Below, piece after piece: positions 37,026 through 45,050 of a DNA stretch of 64,000 nt (positions are counted from its first letter, which is position 1; each line of letters opens with the position of its first letter). The stretch comes from Chloroflexota bacterium (GTDB lineage: Bacteria > Chloroflexota > Limnocylindria > Limnocylindrales > CSP1-4), in contig JACPOU010000047.1 in assembly GCA_016191345.1 (NCBI GenBank), positions 1-64,000 on the forward strand, in the 5' to 3' direction. Below the pieces are notes generated by a model. The model was not told the origin of the DNA, did not search any database, and saw only the letters and a program-made list of their open reading frames with translations. The position numbers and the translations under genes were made by a program.

Positions 37026-38036
37026 ATGCCGACGGCCCCTTCCCTGCCCCCGATGCGCTGGCTCTCGGCGGCCGACGTCGAGGCGGCGATGCCCGGGATC
37101 CCGGAACGCCTGGAGCTCGCCGAGCGAACGCTCGTCGCCCTCGCGACGCCCGGTCGATCCGAGCTCCCGCCGAAGGTTGCGATCCACCCCCGGCCCGCGG
37201 CCTCGTTCGTCCACGCGATGCCGGCCCTCCTCCGCGGTGAGACCCCCGAGGGCGACCTCGTGGGCATGAAGTGGGTCGCGGGCTACGCCACGAACACGGC
37301 CCTCGGGTTGGCCGGGATCAGCGCGGTCGTGGTGGTCAACGATCCGCAGACGGGCTTCCCGACCGCGATGCTCGACGGCGGGCCGATCACGGCCCAGCGG
37401 ACCGCCGCCGTCTCCGGCGTCGCGGTCCGGCACTTCGGACCCGCGATCGCGGGCCGGGCGCCGCAGGCGGCGATCATCGGCGCCGGGGTCCAGGGCCACT
37501 CGCACGTTCCGGTGTTCGGGCACGTCATGCCGGGCGTGGAGCTCCGGCTCTTCGACCGGGACGCGCATCGCGCGGGAGCGCTCGCGGCCGCCGCGCGCGC
37601 GACCGCGGGGATTGCCGGCGCCACGGTCCATGAGACCGCGAGGAGCGCCACCGAGGGCGCGGACGTCGTCCTCACCGCGGCCTCCTTCGGACCCGCCGAG
37701 GAGCGCCAGTCGATGACGAACGCGTGGCTCTCCGAGGGCGCCACGATCATCCCGATCGACTACGCGACGTACTGCGCGGCCGAGGTCGCCCGCGACGCCG
37801 CCCTGTTCCTGGTGGACCACCGCGAGCAGTACCTGGCGAACCGCGATGCCGGCAACTTCGACGGCTACCCGGATCCGGCGGCCATGATCGGCGAGGCGAT
37901 CCTCGCCGGGACGAAGCGGCCGCCGGGACGCGTCGTCGTCACGCACCTCGGCGTCGGGCTCGCGGACGTCGTGTTCGCCGACGCGATCGTGCGCAACGCC
38001 GCGGCGCGCGGCCTCGGGGTCGAGCTGCCGCGCTGA
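37026..38036 (+). CDS. ornithine cyclodeaminase / mu-crystallin family dehydrogenase
   Basis: A 336-residue NAD(P)-binding enzyme. The substrate part has MKWVAGYATNTALGLAGISA, and the Rossmann motif is AAIIGAGVQGHSHV near 151-164. Family members include ornithine cyclodeaminase, alanine dehydrogenase and ketimine reductase. The specific substrate cannot be told from sequence. It stands alone, divergent from the iron exporter gene with 58 bases between. The ATG at 37026 has no strong ribosome site. Confidence 0.88.
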   Translation: MPTAPSLPPMRWLSAADVEAAMPGIPERLELAERTLVALATPGRSELPPKVAIHPRPAASFVHAMPALLRGETPEGDLVGMKWVAGYATNTALGLAGISAVVVVNDPQTGFPTAMLDGGPITAQRTAAVSGVAVRHFGPAIAGRAPQAAIIGAGVQGHSHVPVFGHVMPGVELRLFDRDAHRAGALAAAARATAGIAGATVHETARSATEGADVVLTAASFGPAEERQSMTNAWLSEGATIIPIDYATYCAAEVARDAALFLVDHREQYLANRDAGNFDGYPDPAAMIGEAILAGTKRPPGRVVVTHLGVGLADVVFADAIVRNAAARGLGVELPR

Positions 38037-38083
38037 CGCGGCCCGCACCGGGAGCGGCCGCGCCGCCGGCAGGAGGACGGCTC

Positions 38084-38143
38084 GTGTGCCGCGACGTCGA
38101 GTTCTCGATCGTCAACGGGGTCGAGCTCGACGCGGCTCGCTGA
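38084..38143 (+). CDS. possible 19-residue peptide
   Basis: A GTG at 38084 lies 7 bases after a perfect AGGAGG (38071-38076) and opens 19 codons ending in TGA at 38141. The peptide starts MCRDVEFSIVNG and has a single cysteine. It follows the cyclodeaminase-like gene by 47 bases. It may be a real small gene or a remnant; only the ribosome site supports it. Confidence 0.3.
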   Translation: MCRDVEFSIVNGVELDAAR

Positions 38144-38296
38144 CGTCGGGCGTGGCGCGGGCCACGATGCGGTCACGAGCGGCCAGCTGACCCGTCCTGC
38201 GGTTCAACGGCACGACAGTCACGCTCGCCACCCAGCCCGATTCGACGATTCGGGCGGGGTGGCAGGCACGAATGCGCCGCGAATGACCCACGAGAC

Positions 38297-38406
38297 GGGT
38301 CGCGGGCGCGGAGGAGCGGGTTGGGCGGGTCGCGGGCGCGTTGGGGCGCGTAGGAGCGGGTTGGGGCAAGTTGGGCCGGTTGCGGGCGGGTAGGAGCGGG
38401 TTGGGG
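38297..38406. repeat. 40-bp imperfect direct repeats
   Basis: The core AGGAGCGGGTTGGG occurs three times, at 38312, 38352 and 38392, exactly 40 bases apart, and GGGTCGCGGGCGCG twice (38297 and 38327). The strand is strongly G-rich. The array lies between the convergent cyclodeaminase-like and Rieske genes (38037-38423). Apart from the possible 19-residue peptide, I see nothing else in that gap. Confidence 0.85.
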
Positions 38407-38423
38407 CGGCTCGCCCGGCGACC

Positions 38424-38792
38424 CTACTCGTTGACCTGGAGCGGGCCCTCGGGGACCTCGATCAGCACGCGACCGTCCTCGACGACCACGTCGTAGCGGG
38501 CCAGCGGAAGCTCCGCGGGCGGATCGAGGGCCTCGCCGTCGGCGAGGTCGAAACGGCTGAGGTGGAGCGCACAGGTGAGCGTCCCGGCCGATCTGCCGTC
38601 GGGGCCTGGCGAGCCGCCACCCGTGAGGAAGCCCTTGTCGAGCTCGAAGTACTCGTGCGTGCAGATGCCCTGGAACGCCCGGACCACGCCACCCGTGTGG
38701 ACGACGACGACCTGGTCGACGCCATCGACGTACGCCATCTTCATCGTGCCCTCGGGCACCTCGTCGAGGGCGAGGAGGTCGATCCGGCGCAC
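38424..38792 (-). CDS. Rieske [2Fe-2S] ferredoxin-like protein of the Suf cluster
   Basis: A 122-residue Rieske protein. The two cluster motifs are CTHEYFELDKGFL (C-x-H) and CALHLSRFD (C-x2-H). The 24-residue insert between them is Gly/Pro-rich. Proteins of this type often sit at the end of suf operons and carry electrons or hold a cluster for delivery. GTG at 38792 gives an N-terminus typical of the family; the frame is open to the SufD stop, but only a CTG lies nearer. It follows sufD by 29 bases. Confidence 0.87.
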   Translation of the reverse strand: MRRIDLLALDEVPEGTMKMAYVDGVDQVVVVHTGGVVRAFQGICTHEYFELDKGFLTGGGSPGPDGRSAGTLTCALHLSRFDLADGEALDPPAELPLARYDVVVEDGRVLIEVPEGPLQVNE

Positions 38793-38821
38793 GCTCGGCT
38801 GCGGCTCGTCGTCGGCGGTGG

Positions 38822-40285
38822 TCAGGCGGCCGTGCCGCTCGAGGTCGCGTCGGCCGAGGCGCCGCCCTCTGCCCACTTCGCGTCGAGGAGCTCCCGGAGG
38901 CGCTCCTGCGCGGCGGCGAGCGGCACCCGGGCCACGACCGGCTCCAGGAACCCGAGGACGATGAACTTCCGGGCGTCGTCCGGCTCGATGCCGCGCGATT
39001 CGAGGTAGAAGAGCTGCGTCGCGTCGATCGGCCCGACCGACGACGAGTGCATCGCCCTGCGGCAGTCGGGCTGGTCGATCTCGAGCGACGGGATGGCGAC
39101 GGACCGCGCCGCCTTCGAGAGGTTCATCCCGAACTCGCCGAGGAAGCTGTCCGTCCCGACCCCCGACTTGTCGATCGTGATGAGGCCCTTCATGTAGGAC
39201 CGCGCCCGGTCCAGGAGGGCGCCCTTCGAGAGGAGATTGCCGGTCGTGTCGCGGCCGATGTGCCGCGTGTACGAGGTGAGGTCGAAGAGCTGCTCGCCGG
39301 AGCCGAAGACGATCTCCGCCTGCTCGACCGAGCTGCGGTTCCCGATGAGCCGGTTGTCGACGCGGGACCGGGTCAGCCGCGACCCGAGCTGAGCGAGGGC
39401 CCAGTGGAGCGAGGCGCCCTCGCCGAGCCGCGAGAACCGGTGCTGGAACGCGACCTGGCGCGGCCCCAGGTCCTGGATGGAGGCCACGGCGAGCTTCGCG
39501 TCGGTCCCGAGCGAGACCTCGATCGTGCCGTGGAAGAGGCCCTGCGGAACGGTCTCGCCCGCCGCGCGCTCGACATCGGTCCCGGACGGGACCTGCTCCT
39601 CGACGAGCGAGGCGCTGGCCCCCGCGCCGAGGCGGACGAGTGTCCGGGTGACGAGCGCGCGGCCGGGGTTGCCGCTCCCCCACCGGACGAGGATGGGATG
39701 GCGGAGCTGCGCACCGTCGGGCACCACGAGCCGCACGCCCTGGCTCCAGAAGCCGCGGGCCAGCTGGGCGAGCTTGTCGTCGGCGGGCAGCGTCTGGTCG
39801 GCCTCGATGTCGGCGCGGAACCCGGCCTCGTCACGGGCCAGCGCGGCCCCGAACGTCTCGAGCGTCACGCCGGCCGCGGTCGCCGCCGCGGACAGCCCGA
39901 GGGCGATGACGCGATCCTCACGCAGCTCGATCAGCCCGTCCACGCCCTCGGGCAGCGGAGCGGCCGCGTCCTCGGCATCGCTGGCCGTCTCGATCCAGGG
40001 CCGGACCTCGTCGAGCACGGCACCGCGAAGGTCCACGTACGGCGTGTACAGCTGATTCGATTCCATCGGGAGCGCGGCGAACGCGGCGGCCGCGGCCAGA
40101 CGGTCGGCGAGCAGCCACTTCGGCTCCCCTCGCTCAGTGGCGAGCGTCCGGGCGAGCGCCTCGTCGGCGAAGGAGAAGGGCAGGTCCGCCGGCGCGCGGC
40201 GCGAGGCACGCGCGGCCCGGGCCGGGGCGTTCGTCGAGCTCGAGGCGGAGACGGCCTCGCCCGAGGGGACGGGGGTCGTGGTCAC
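38822..40285 (-). CDS. sufD: Fe-S cluster assembly protein SufD
   Basis: A 487-residue SufD, the partner of SufB in the scaffold complex for iron-sulfur cluster assembly. The C-terminal beta-helix and helical parts are conserved: SSVEQAEIVFGSGEQLFDL, SYMKGLITI, GEFGMNLSKAARSVAIPSLEI, CRRAMHSSSVGPID, QLFYLESRGI. The N-terminal 45 residues are Ala/Ser-rich and probably disordered. GTG start overlaps the sufB stop as GTGA. No sufC, sufS or sufU gene follows, which is unusual. Confidence 0.93.
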   Translation of the reverse strand: MTTTPVPSGEAVSASSSTNAPARAARASRRAPADLPFSFADEALARTLATERGEPKWLLADRLAAAAAFAALPMESNQLYTPYVDLRGAVLDEVRPWIETASDAEDAAAPLPEGVDGLIELREDRVIALGLSAAATAAGVTLETFGAALARDEAGFRADIEADQTLPADDKLAQLARGFWSQGVRLVVPDGAQLRHPILVRWGSGNPGRALVTRTLVRLGAGASASLVEEQVPSGTDVERAAGETVPQGLFHGTIEVSLGTDAKLAVASIQDLGPRQVAFQHRFSRLGEGASLHWALAQLGSRLTRSRVDNRLIGNRSSVEQAEIVFGSGEQLFDLTSYTRHIGRDTTGNLLSKGALLDRARSYMKGLITIDKSGVGTDSFLGEFGMNLSKAARSVAIPSLEIDQPDCRRAMHSSSVGPIDATQLFYLESRGIEPDDARKFIVLGFLEPVVARVPLAAAQERLRELLDAKWAEGGASADATSSGTAA

Positions 40286-41685
40286 CCGAGCGACCCCTCC
40301 ATCTCCAGCTTCACGAGGCGGTTGAACTCGATGGCGTATTCCATCGGGAGCTCCTTCGTGAAGACCTCGAGAAATCCCTGGATCACGAGGTTCTGGGCCT
40401 CGTTCTCGGTGAGCCCGCGGCTCATCAGGTAGAAGATCTGGTCCGCGGAGATCTTCCCGACGGTCGCCTCGTGGGTCATCGTCGTGTCGTCTTCCTGGAT
40501 GTCGATATAGGGGTACGTGTCGCTGCGACTGATGTCGTCGAGCATCAGGGCGTCGCAGCGGACGCTCGCGACGACGCCCGTGGCGCCGGCCGCAACCTTG
40601 AGCTGGCCGCGGTACGTCGCCCGGCCGCCGTCCTTCGAGACCGACTTCGAGACGATCCGCGACGTCGTGTTCGGAGCGAGGTGGACGGCCTTGGCGCCCG
40701 TGTCCTGGTGCTGGCCCTTGCCGGCGACCGCGACGCTGATGATGTCGGCGCTGGCGCCCTCGCCGCGGAGGTAGATCGAGGGGTACTTCACGGTCTTCCG
40801 CGAGCCGGTGTTCGCGTCGATCCACTCGACGGTCGCCCGCTCGTGGGCGTGGGCCCGCTTCGTGACGAGGTTGTAGACGTCGTTCGACCAGTTCTGGATC
40901 GTCGTGTAGCGGACCTTCGAGTCCTTCAGGGCGACGACCTCGACGACCGCGACGTGGAGGGAATCCGTGGCGTAGATCGGGGCGGTGCAGCCCTCGATGT
41001 AGTGGACCTTGGCGCCCTCGTCGACGACGATCAGCGTCCGCTCGAACTGGCCGGTGTTCTCGCCGTTGATCCGGAAGTAGGCCTGGAGCGGGAGCGGGAC
41101 CTCGACGCCCTTCGGGACGTAGACGAACGAGCCGCCCGACCAGACCGCCGCGTTGAGGGCCGAGAACTTGTTGTCCTCGGCGGGCACGACCGTGCCGAAG
41201 TACTTCCGGAAGATCTCGGGGTACTCGATGAGTGCCTGGTCCGTGCCCATGAAGACGACGCCGAGCTTGCTCAGCTCCTCCTTCACGGAGTGGTAGACGA
41301 CCTCGGAGTCGTACTGGGCGCCGACGCCGGCCAAGAACTTGCGCTCCGCCTCGGGGATGCCGAGCTTCTCGAACGTCGCCTTGATCTGCTCGGGGACGTC
41401 GTCCCACGACTTCTCTTCGCGCTCGGACGGCTTGCGGTAGTAGACGATCTTGTCGAAGTCGATCCGGTCGAGGCCGTCGGTCCAGACGGGCATCGGGCGC
41501 TTCAGGAAGTGCTCGAACGCGCGGAGGCGGTACTGGAGCATCCAGTCCGGCTCGTTCTTCGTCGCGCTGATCTCCTCGACGGTGGCCCGGCTGAGGCCGC
41601 GCTTCGTCTCGTGGAGGTAGACGATGTCGTCGTGAAAGGCGTACTGGTCGCGACTGTCGGCAACGAGCTCGCGAGTGGTGGTCAT
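40282..41685 (-). CDS. sufB: Fe-S cluster assembly protein SufB
   Basis: A 467-residue SufB, normal length, the core scaffold protein on which [4Fe-4S] clusters are built. Conserved stretches include EPDWMLQYRLRAFEHF, VVYHSVKEELSKLGVVF, HYIEGCTAPIYATDSLH (with the conserved Cys), VHLAPNTTSRIVSKSVSKDGG and HEATVGKISADQIFYLMSRG. It heads a three-gene operon, sufB-sufD-Rieske. A strong promoter with a palindromic operator lies 80-110 bases upstream; CCGGAGA gives the ribosome site 6 bases before the ATG. Confidence 0.96.
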   Translation of the reverse strand: MTTTRELVADSRDQYAFHDDIVYLHETKRGLSRATVEEISATKNEPDWMLQYRLRAFEHFLKRPMPVWTDGLDRIDFDKIVYYRKPSEREEKSWDDVPEQIKATFEKLGIPEAERKFLAGVGAQYDSEVVYHSVKEELSKLGVVFMGTDQALIEYPEIFRKYFGTVVPAEDNKFSALNAAVWSGGSFVYVPKGVEVPLPLQAYFRINGENTGQFERTLIVVDEGAKVHYIEGCTAPIYATDSLHVAVVEVVALKDSKVRYTTIQNWSNDVYNLVTKRAHAHERATVEWIDANTGSRKTVKYPSIYLRGEGASADIISVAVAGKGQHQDTGAKAVHLAPNTTSRIVSKSVSKDGGRATYRGQLKVAAGATGVVASVRCDALMLDDISRSDTYPYIDIQEDDTTMTHEATVGKISADQIFYLMSRGLTENEAQNLVIQGFLEVFTKELPMEYAIEFNRLVKLEMEGSLG

Positions 41686-41751
41686 CAGGTCTCCGGGTGC
41701 CTCCGGTGGCGTCCAGGCAGTTCGGCCGGCGCCCTGCGTGGCGTCGCGTCG

Positions 41752-41794
41752 TAATCCCGAGTCAGATTATCGGGATTAGCGCCGGAAGCGTCAA
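41752..41794 (-). promoter_or_regulatory. sufB promoter with embedded inverted-repeat operator
   Basis: On the minus strand, -35 TTGACG (41794-41789) and -10 GATAAT (41771-41766) are 17 bases apart, near the sigma70 consensus. A perfect 9-base inverted repeat, TAATCCCGA-N9-TCGGGATTA (41752-41778), places the -10 between and partly within its arms, so a bound protein would block the polymerase. An Rrf2-type iron-sulfur sensor (SufR/IscR) is the obvious candidate, but no such gene is in the window. Confidence 0.72.
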
Positions 41795-41812
41795 CGAGGC
41801 CGCCGCCCCGAG

Positions 41813-41960
41813 GGACACCGTGTCTCGGCGCGGGCCGTGTCCCCAGGACACACGATCGAAACGAATGAGCGTGGCCCATGCCCGAGTTCGTGCGGATCGC
41901 GCTGGATTCGGGGTACGGCGAGTGCTCGTTCATGAGGGGGACGTGTCCTGGAGACACGCG
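41813..41960. repeat. Inverted pair of GTGTCYCCAGGACAC palindromic elements
   Basis: GTGTCCCCAGGACAC at about 41838-41852 and, in reverse, GTGTCTCCAGGACAC at about 41943-41957 match in 14 of 15 positions and are each nearly palindromic. A third small palindrome, GACAC-C-GTGTC, lies near 41815. They flank about 90 bases without a credible gene. The rest of 41795-42269 also shows no coding signal. They may be regulator sites or ends of a small non-autonomous element. Confidence 0.6.
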
Positions 41961-42269
41961 GCACGCCGGCGCCGCCGCCGGACTCGTGGTGGGCGGCCCC
42001 AGCCATGTCGGGAGGGGCAGCCGCCGGGGCTCAGGCCGCTCGCCGTGCCGCCGCCAGGGCCCCGGAGGACCGCCCAGTTGCCGCGGCGGCCGCGGATCAT
42101 CCGTGCGGCGTGCAACGAGGTCGACCGTGGCGGCGATGAGGAGGTCGGCGGAGTCTTCATGTTGCGACGTGCATGAACGCCGGCCGAGACCGCGATGAGG
42201 ACGCCGGCGAGACCGCGCTTGGACCGCGACGGGACAGGCGGCCGCGAGCCGCGCGGTACCGTGCGAGGG

Positions 42270-42552
42270 ATGCGCATCGCCATCGTCGTGCCGGGGGGCG
42301 TGGGCCCGGATGGGGTCCACGCCGGCGGTCGGGCTGGTCGCGGAGCCGGCGGCACTCGAGCCTCCGGCCGCGATCGCCGTTCCTCCCGGTGACGCCGAGG
42401 CCCTGGGGCGCGCGATCGTGGACGCGGCCACGGATCCGGAGCCGCGGCAAGCGCTGGGCGCGGCGGCCTGGGCATGGGCCCACGACCACGACGCGGACTG
42501 GACCGCGGCCGCGTTCGAGGCGATCTACGCGGAGGTGGCCACGGGTCCGTGA
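42270..42552 (+). pseudogene. glycosyltransferase family 4 remnant, internally deleted
   Basis: The ATG at 42270 opens MRIAIVVPGGVGPDG, a typical GT4 N-terminus. After about 15 codons the frame shifts. From about 42310 the next frame reads like a GT4 C-terminus: AAIAVPPGDAEALGRAIVDA, then a DPEPRQALG stretch, then FEAIYAEV before the stop at 42550. About 300 residues of the usual protein are missing. This looks like a large internal deletion with both ends kept, so it is not expected to be functional. Confidence 0.7.
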
Positions 42553-42561
42553 GGCCGGGGC

Positions 42562-43794
42562 TCAGAAGAAGGTCGAACACCGCGGCAGGTTGGCCGTCCT
42601 GAACATGCGCTCCGCCTCGGCCAGCGCCCCGGGCCTGTGCTCCTCAAAGCCGCGCGGCAGCACCGCGTTGCGGAGCGGCGAGCCGCCGAGGTATGCCGCG
42701 CCGAGCGCATCGGCGTGGATCGTGAGATCCGGCTTCGCCCGCGTCACGGCGAAGGTTGCCGCGCCGCCCGCTCCGGCTTTGAGCCGGACACGCGTCCGGG
42801 TCCCCTTCGGGTCGCCCCCGATCACCTCCAGCACCAGGTCGCCGGGATGCTCGAAGGACCGCGCCGCGAGTGCGGTCGGGATGTCGAGGAGATTCGCCCA
42901 CAGCCCGTCGGCCATCTCGACGGCCTCGGCCGCCCGTCGATTCGTGAGGAGCCACGGCAGCCGCTCCTCCGTCGAGCGCCGGTCTGCGCGCACGCTCGAG
43001 ACGAGGTCCACCTCGGCCAGGAAGCGCCACAGCGCGTCGTAGGCAACGTCGTTGAGCGCCACGAGGTCCTGGACCTTGAGTTTCGCTCGCGGCTGGTGGT
43101 GCTCCCACTCCGATTTGGCCGTGTAGCGGGCATAGCCGTCGAACTCGCCGTCCGGTCCGCGGTGGCCGACGATCCAGCCTTTCCACGGCCCTTCCCACTC
43201 AAGCGCAATGAGCCCGATGTCCATCCGGAACGAGAAGTCCCGGCGCCGGATCTCGCCGGGCCGTTGCCGCCGGGCGCGGTCGAAGAGCGACCGCAGGACG
43301 TCGGCGGTCGCCTCCGTTTCGGGGAGGAACTCGATGCCGGTGGCGGGCGGCCCGACGAACGTCGTCCCGTTCGCGTCGAGCACCCACTCGCAGGGCGTGA
43401 CCGCGACCCCGTAGCCGAAGCGCCCGTAGATCGAGGCCTCGGAGACGTACAGGATGGCGAGCGGCTCCCCGCGCTCCAGCGCCGCCCGATGCTCCGCCGC
43501 GATCATCTGGCGGAGGATCCCGCGCCGCCGATGCGTCGGCCGCACGGTGACCGCCGAGATCGCCGTAGCGGGCACCAGCGCGCCGCCCGGGACGGTCACC
43601 TCGGTCGCCCAGCTCCGGAGCGTTCCCACGACGGCCTCGCCGTCGAACGTGGCCCAGAGCCGGGTGAAGTCCCAGTAGGGGCCCAGCTGCTCCGCCATCT
43701 TGTGGATGTCCGGCCGATCGAGGAAGCCGGTTGTCAGTGCCTCGAGCCAGGCGATGAGCTCCGCCTCGCGGACGGTCCGGGTGTCGTAGGTCAT
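42562..43794 (-). CDS. Eis-like GNAT N-acetyltransferase
   Basis: A 410-residue protein of the Eis family: an N-terminal GNAT domain with the acetyl-CoA loop VTVRPTHRRRGILRQM (Rx2GxG/A-type), a second GNAT-like domain, and a C-terminal SCP2-like domain (from VLEVIGGDPKGTRTRV onward). It ends in ...CSTFF, matching the C-terminal Phe carboxylate used as a base in Eis. Such enzymes acetylate aminoglycosides, polyamines or protein lysines. The ATG at 43794 (MTYDTRTV) is preferred; the frame is open to 43827. Divergent from the YetF gene. Confidence 0.88.
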   Translation of the reverse strand: MTYDTRTVREAELIAWLEALTTGFLDRPDIHKMAEQLGPYWDFTRLWATFDGEAVVGTLRSWATEVTVPGGALVPATAISAVTVRPTHRRRGILRQMIAAEHRAALERGEPLAILYVSEASIYGRFGYGVAVTPCEWVLDANGTTFVGPPATGIEFLPETEATADVLRSLFDRARRQRPGEIRRRDFSFRMDIGLIALEWEGPWKGWIVGHRGPDGEFDGYARYTAKSEWEHHQPRAKLKVQDLVALNDVAYDALWRFLAEVDLVSSVRADRRSTEERLPWLLTNRRAAEAVEMADGLWANLLDIPTALAARSFEHPGDLVLEVIGGDPKGTRTRVRLKAGAGGAATFAVTRAKPDLTIHADALGAAYLGGSPLRNAVLPRGFEEHRPGALAEAERMFRTANLPRCSTFF

Positions 43795-43850
43795 GGCGCG
43801 ACTGTAGCGCGGCGCCATCGCGGCCATGCCGCTCGTGCGACCATGCGCCC

Positions 43851-44393
43851 ATGCTCGACATCTCGGACCGCCTCTGGCAGCTCGGCGTCCCGCCGTTCGA
43901 GCTCGTCGTCCGCAGCGTCGCGGTCTACGCGATCTTCCTCTTCGCCCTTCGGGTGTCCGGCAAGCGCGAGCTCGGCCAGTTCACGATCTTCGACATCGCC
44001 GCGGTGCTGCTCGCCGCGAACGCCCTCCAGCCCGCGATCACCGGCCCGGATGCATCGATTCCGGGCGCGATCGTCATCGTGGCGACCCTCTTCGTCCTGA
44101 ATCACGCCGTGGCCTGGGCACGGAGGCGGTTCAAGGTCGCGCGGCGAATCCTGGAGCCGACCCCGACGACCATCGCCGTCGATGGAGCCTGGATCCCGGC
44201 CGCGCTCGACCGCGAGGACCTCGACGATGACGACCTCGACGTGGCCCTCCGCCAGCACGGCCTCGACGACGTCGCCGGCGTGAAGCTCGCGGTCCTCGAG
44301 CATGACGGCACGATCAGCGTCGTGCCGAGGAAGGGCCCGTCCGTCCGCCTCGGCACGGCGCGGCGCTACCGGGCGCGCTCCCGGCAGCCGTGA
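43851..44393 (+). CDS. DUF421/YetF-family membrane protein
   Basis: A 180-residue protein. Three membrane segments (about 15-33, 46-60 and 70-88) precede a cytoplasmic alpha/beta domain. The family marker RVSGKRELGQFTIFDI is present, followed by LLAANALQPAI. The C-terminal tail is basic. Family members (YetF, YdfS) are of uncertain function, some tied to spore membranes in Bacillus. Convergent with nothing; a Nudix gene follows 79 bases later. Confidence 0.87.
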   Translation: MLDISDRLWQLGVPPFELVVRSVAVYAIFLFALRVSGKRELGQFTIFDIAAVLLAANALQPAITGPDASIPGAIVIVATLFVLNHAVAWARRRFKVARRILEPTPTTIAVDGAWIPAALDREDLDDDDLDVALRQHGLDDVAGVKLAVLEHDGTISVVPRKGPSVRLGTARRYRARSRQP

Positions 44394-44472
44394 ACCGGCA
44401 GCGGTCAATGGGCAGCCGCGCCCCGCGGGCATGGGCGGGCAGGCATGCGTCGGCGGTCATGAGCGGGCGCCC

Positions 44473-44982
44473 ATGACCTGCAGGGTCAGCGCCGGGATCC
44501 TCCTCTACCGGGTCCGGGCCGGGGCGATCGAGGTCCTGCTCGCGCACCCCGGTGGGCCGTTCTTCACGAACCGCGACCTCGGCAACTGGACGATCCCGAA
44601 GGGCGAGCCGGACGACGGCGACGAGCTGCCGGCGGCCGCGGCACGCGAGTTCGAGGAGGAGACGGGGCACGCGCTGGCTGCGGTCGCGCGCGATCCGGCC
44701 GCGCCGCTGCTGGACCTCGGGCACGTGATCCAGGCAAGCGGCAAGCGGGTCCACGCCTGGGCGGCGGAGGGCGACCTGGACCCCGCGACGGCCACGTCCA
44801 ACGCGTTCGAGATGGCCTGGCCGCCGGGCAGCCGATCCATGCGGACGTTTCCGGAGATCGATCGCGTCGCGTGGTTCTCGCTCGAGGACGGTCGGCGGCA
44901 CGCCAATCCCTCACAGGCCGAATTCCTGGACCGCCTCGCCGCGGCGCTCGTCACGCCGCGGCCGGGTGCGAGCCGCGACTGA
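44473..44982 (+). CDS. Nudix hydrolase
   Basis: A 169-residue Nudix protein. The Nudix box is complete: GEPDDGDELPAAAAREFEEE then TG, matching Gx5Ex7REUxEExGU. The pattern AGILLYRVRAGAIEVLLAHPGGPF, followed by NWTIPKGEP, fits the diadenosine polyphosphate / nucleotide-sugar clean-up type. Substrate is unknown. ATG at 44473 chosen (MTCRVSAGIL); upstream Met codons in frame exist near 44430. Followed 68 bases later by the YcaQ-like gene. Confidence 0.9.
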   Translation: MTCRVSAGILLYRVRAGAIEVLLAHPGGPFFTNRDLGNWTIPKGEPDDGDELPAAAAREFEEETGHALAAVARDPAAPLLDLGHVIQASGKRVHAWAAEGDLDPATATSNAFEMAWPPGSRSMRTFPEIDRVAWFSLEDGRRHANPSQAEFLDRLAAALVTPRPGASRD

Positions 44983-45050
44983 GCTGGCCACCGATCCACG
45001 AGGTTCGCGACGGGGCCGTCCGGAACCAGCACCGCCGCTACCATCGCTCG

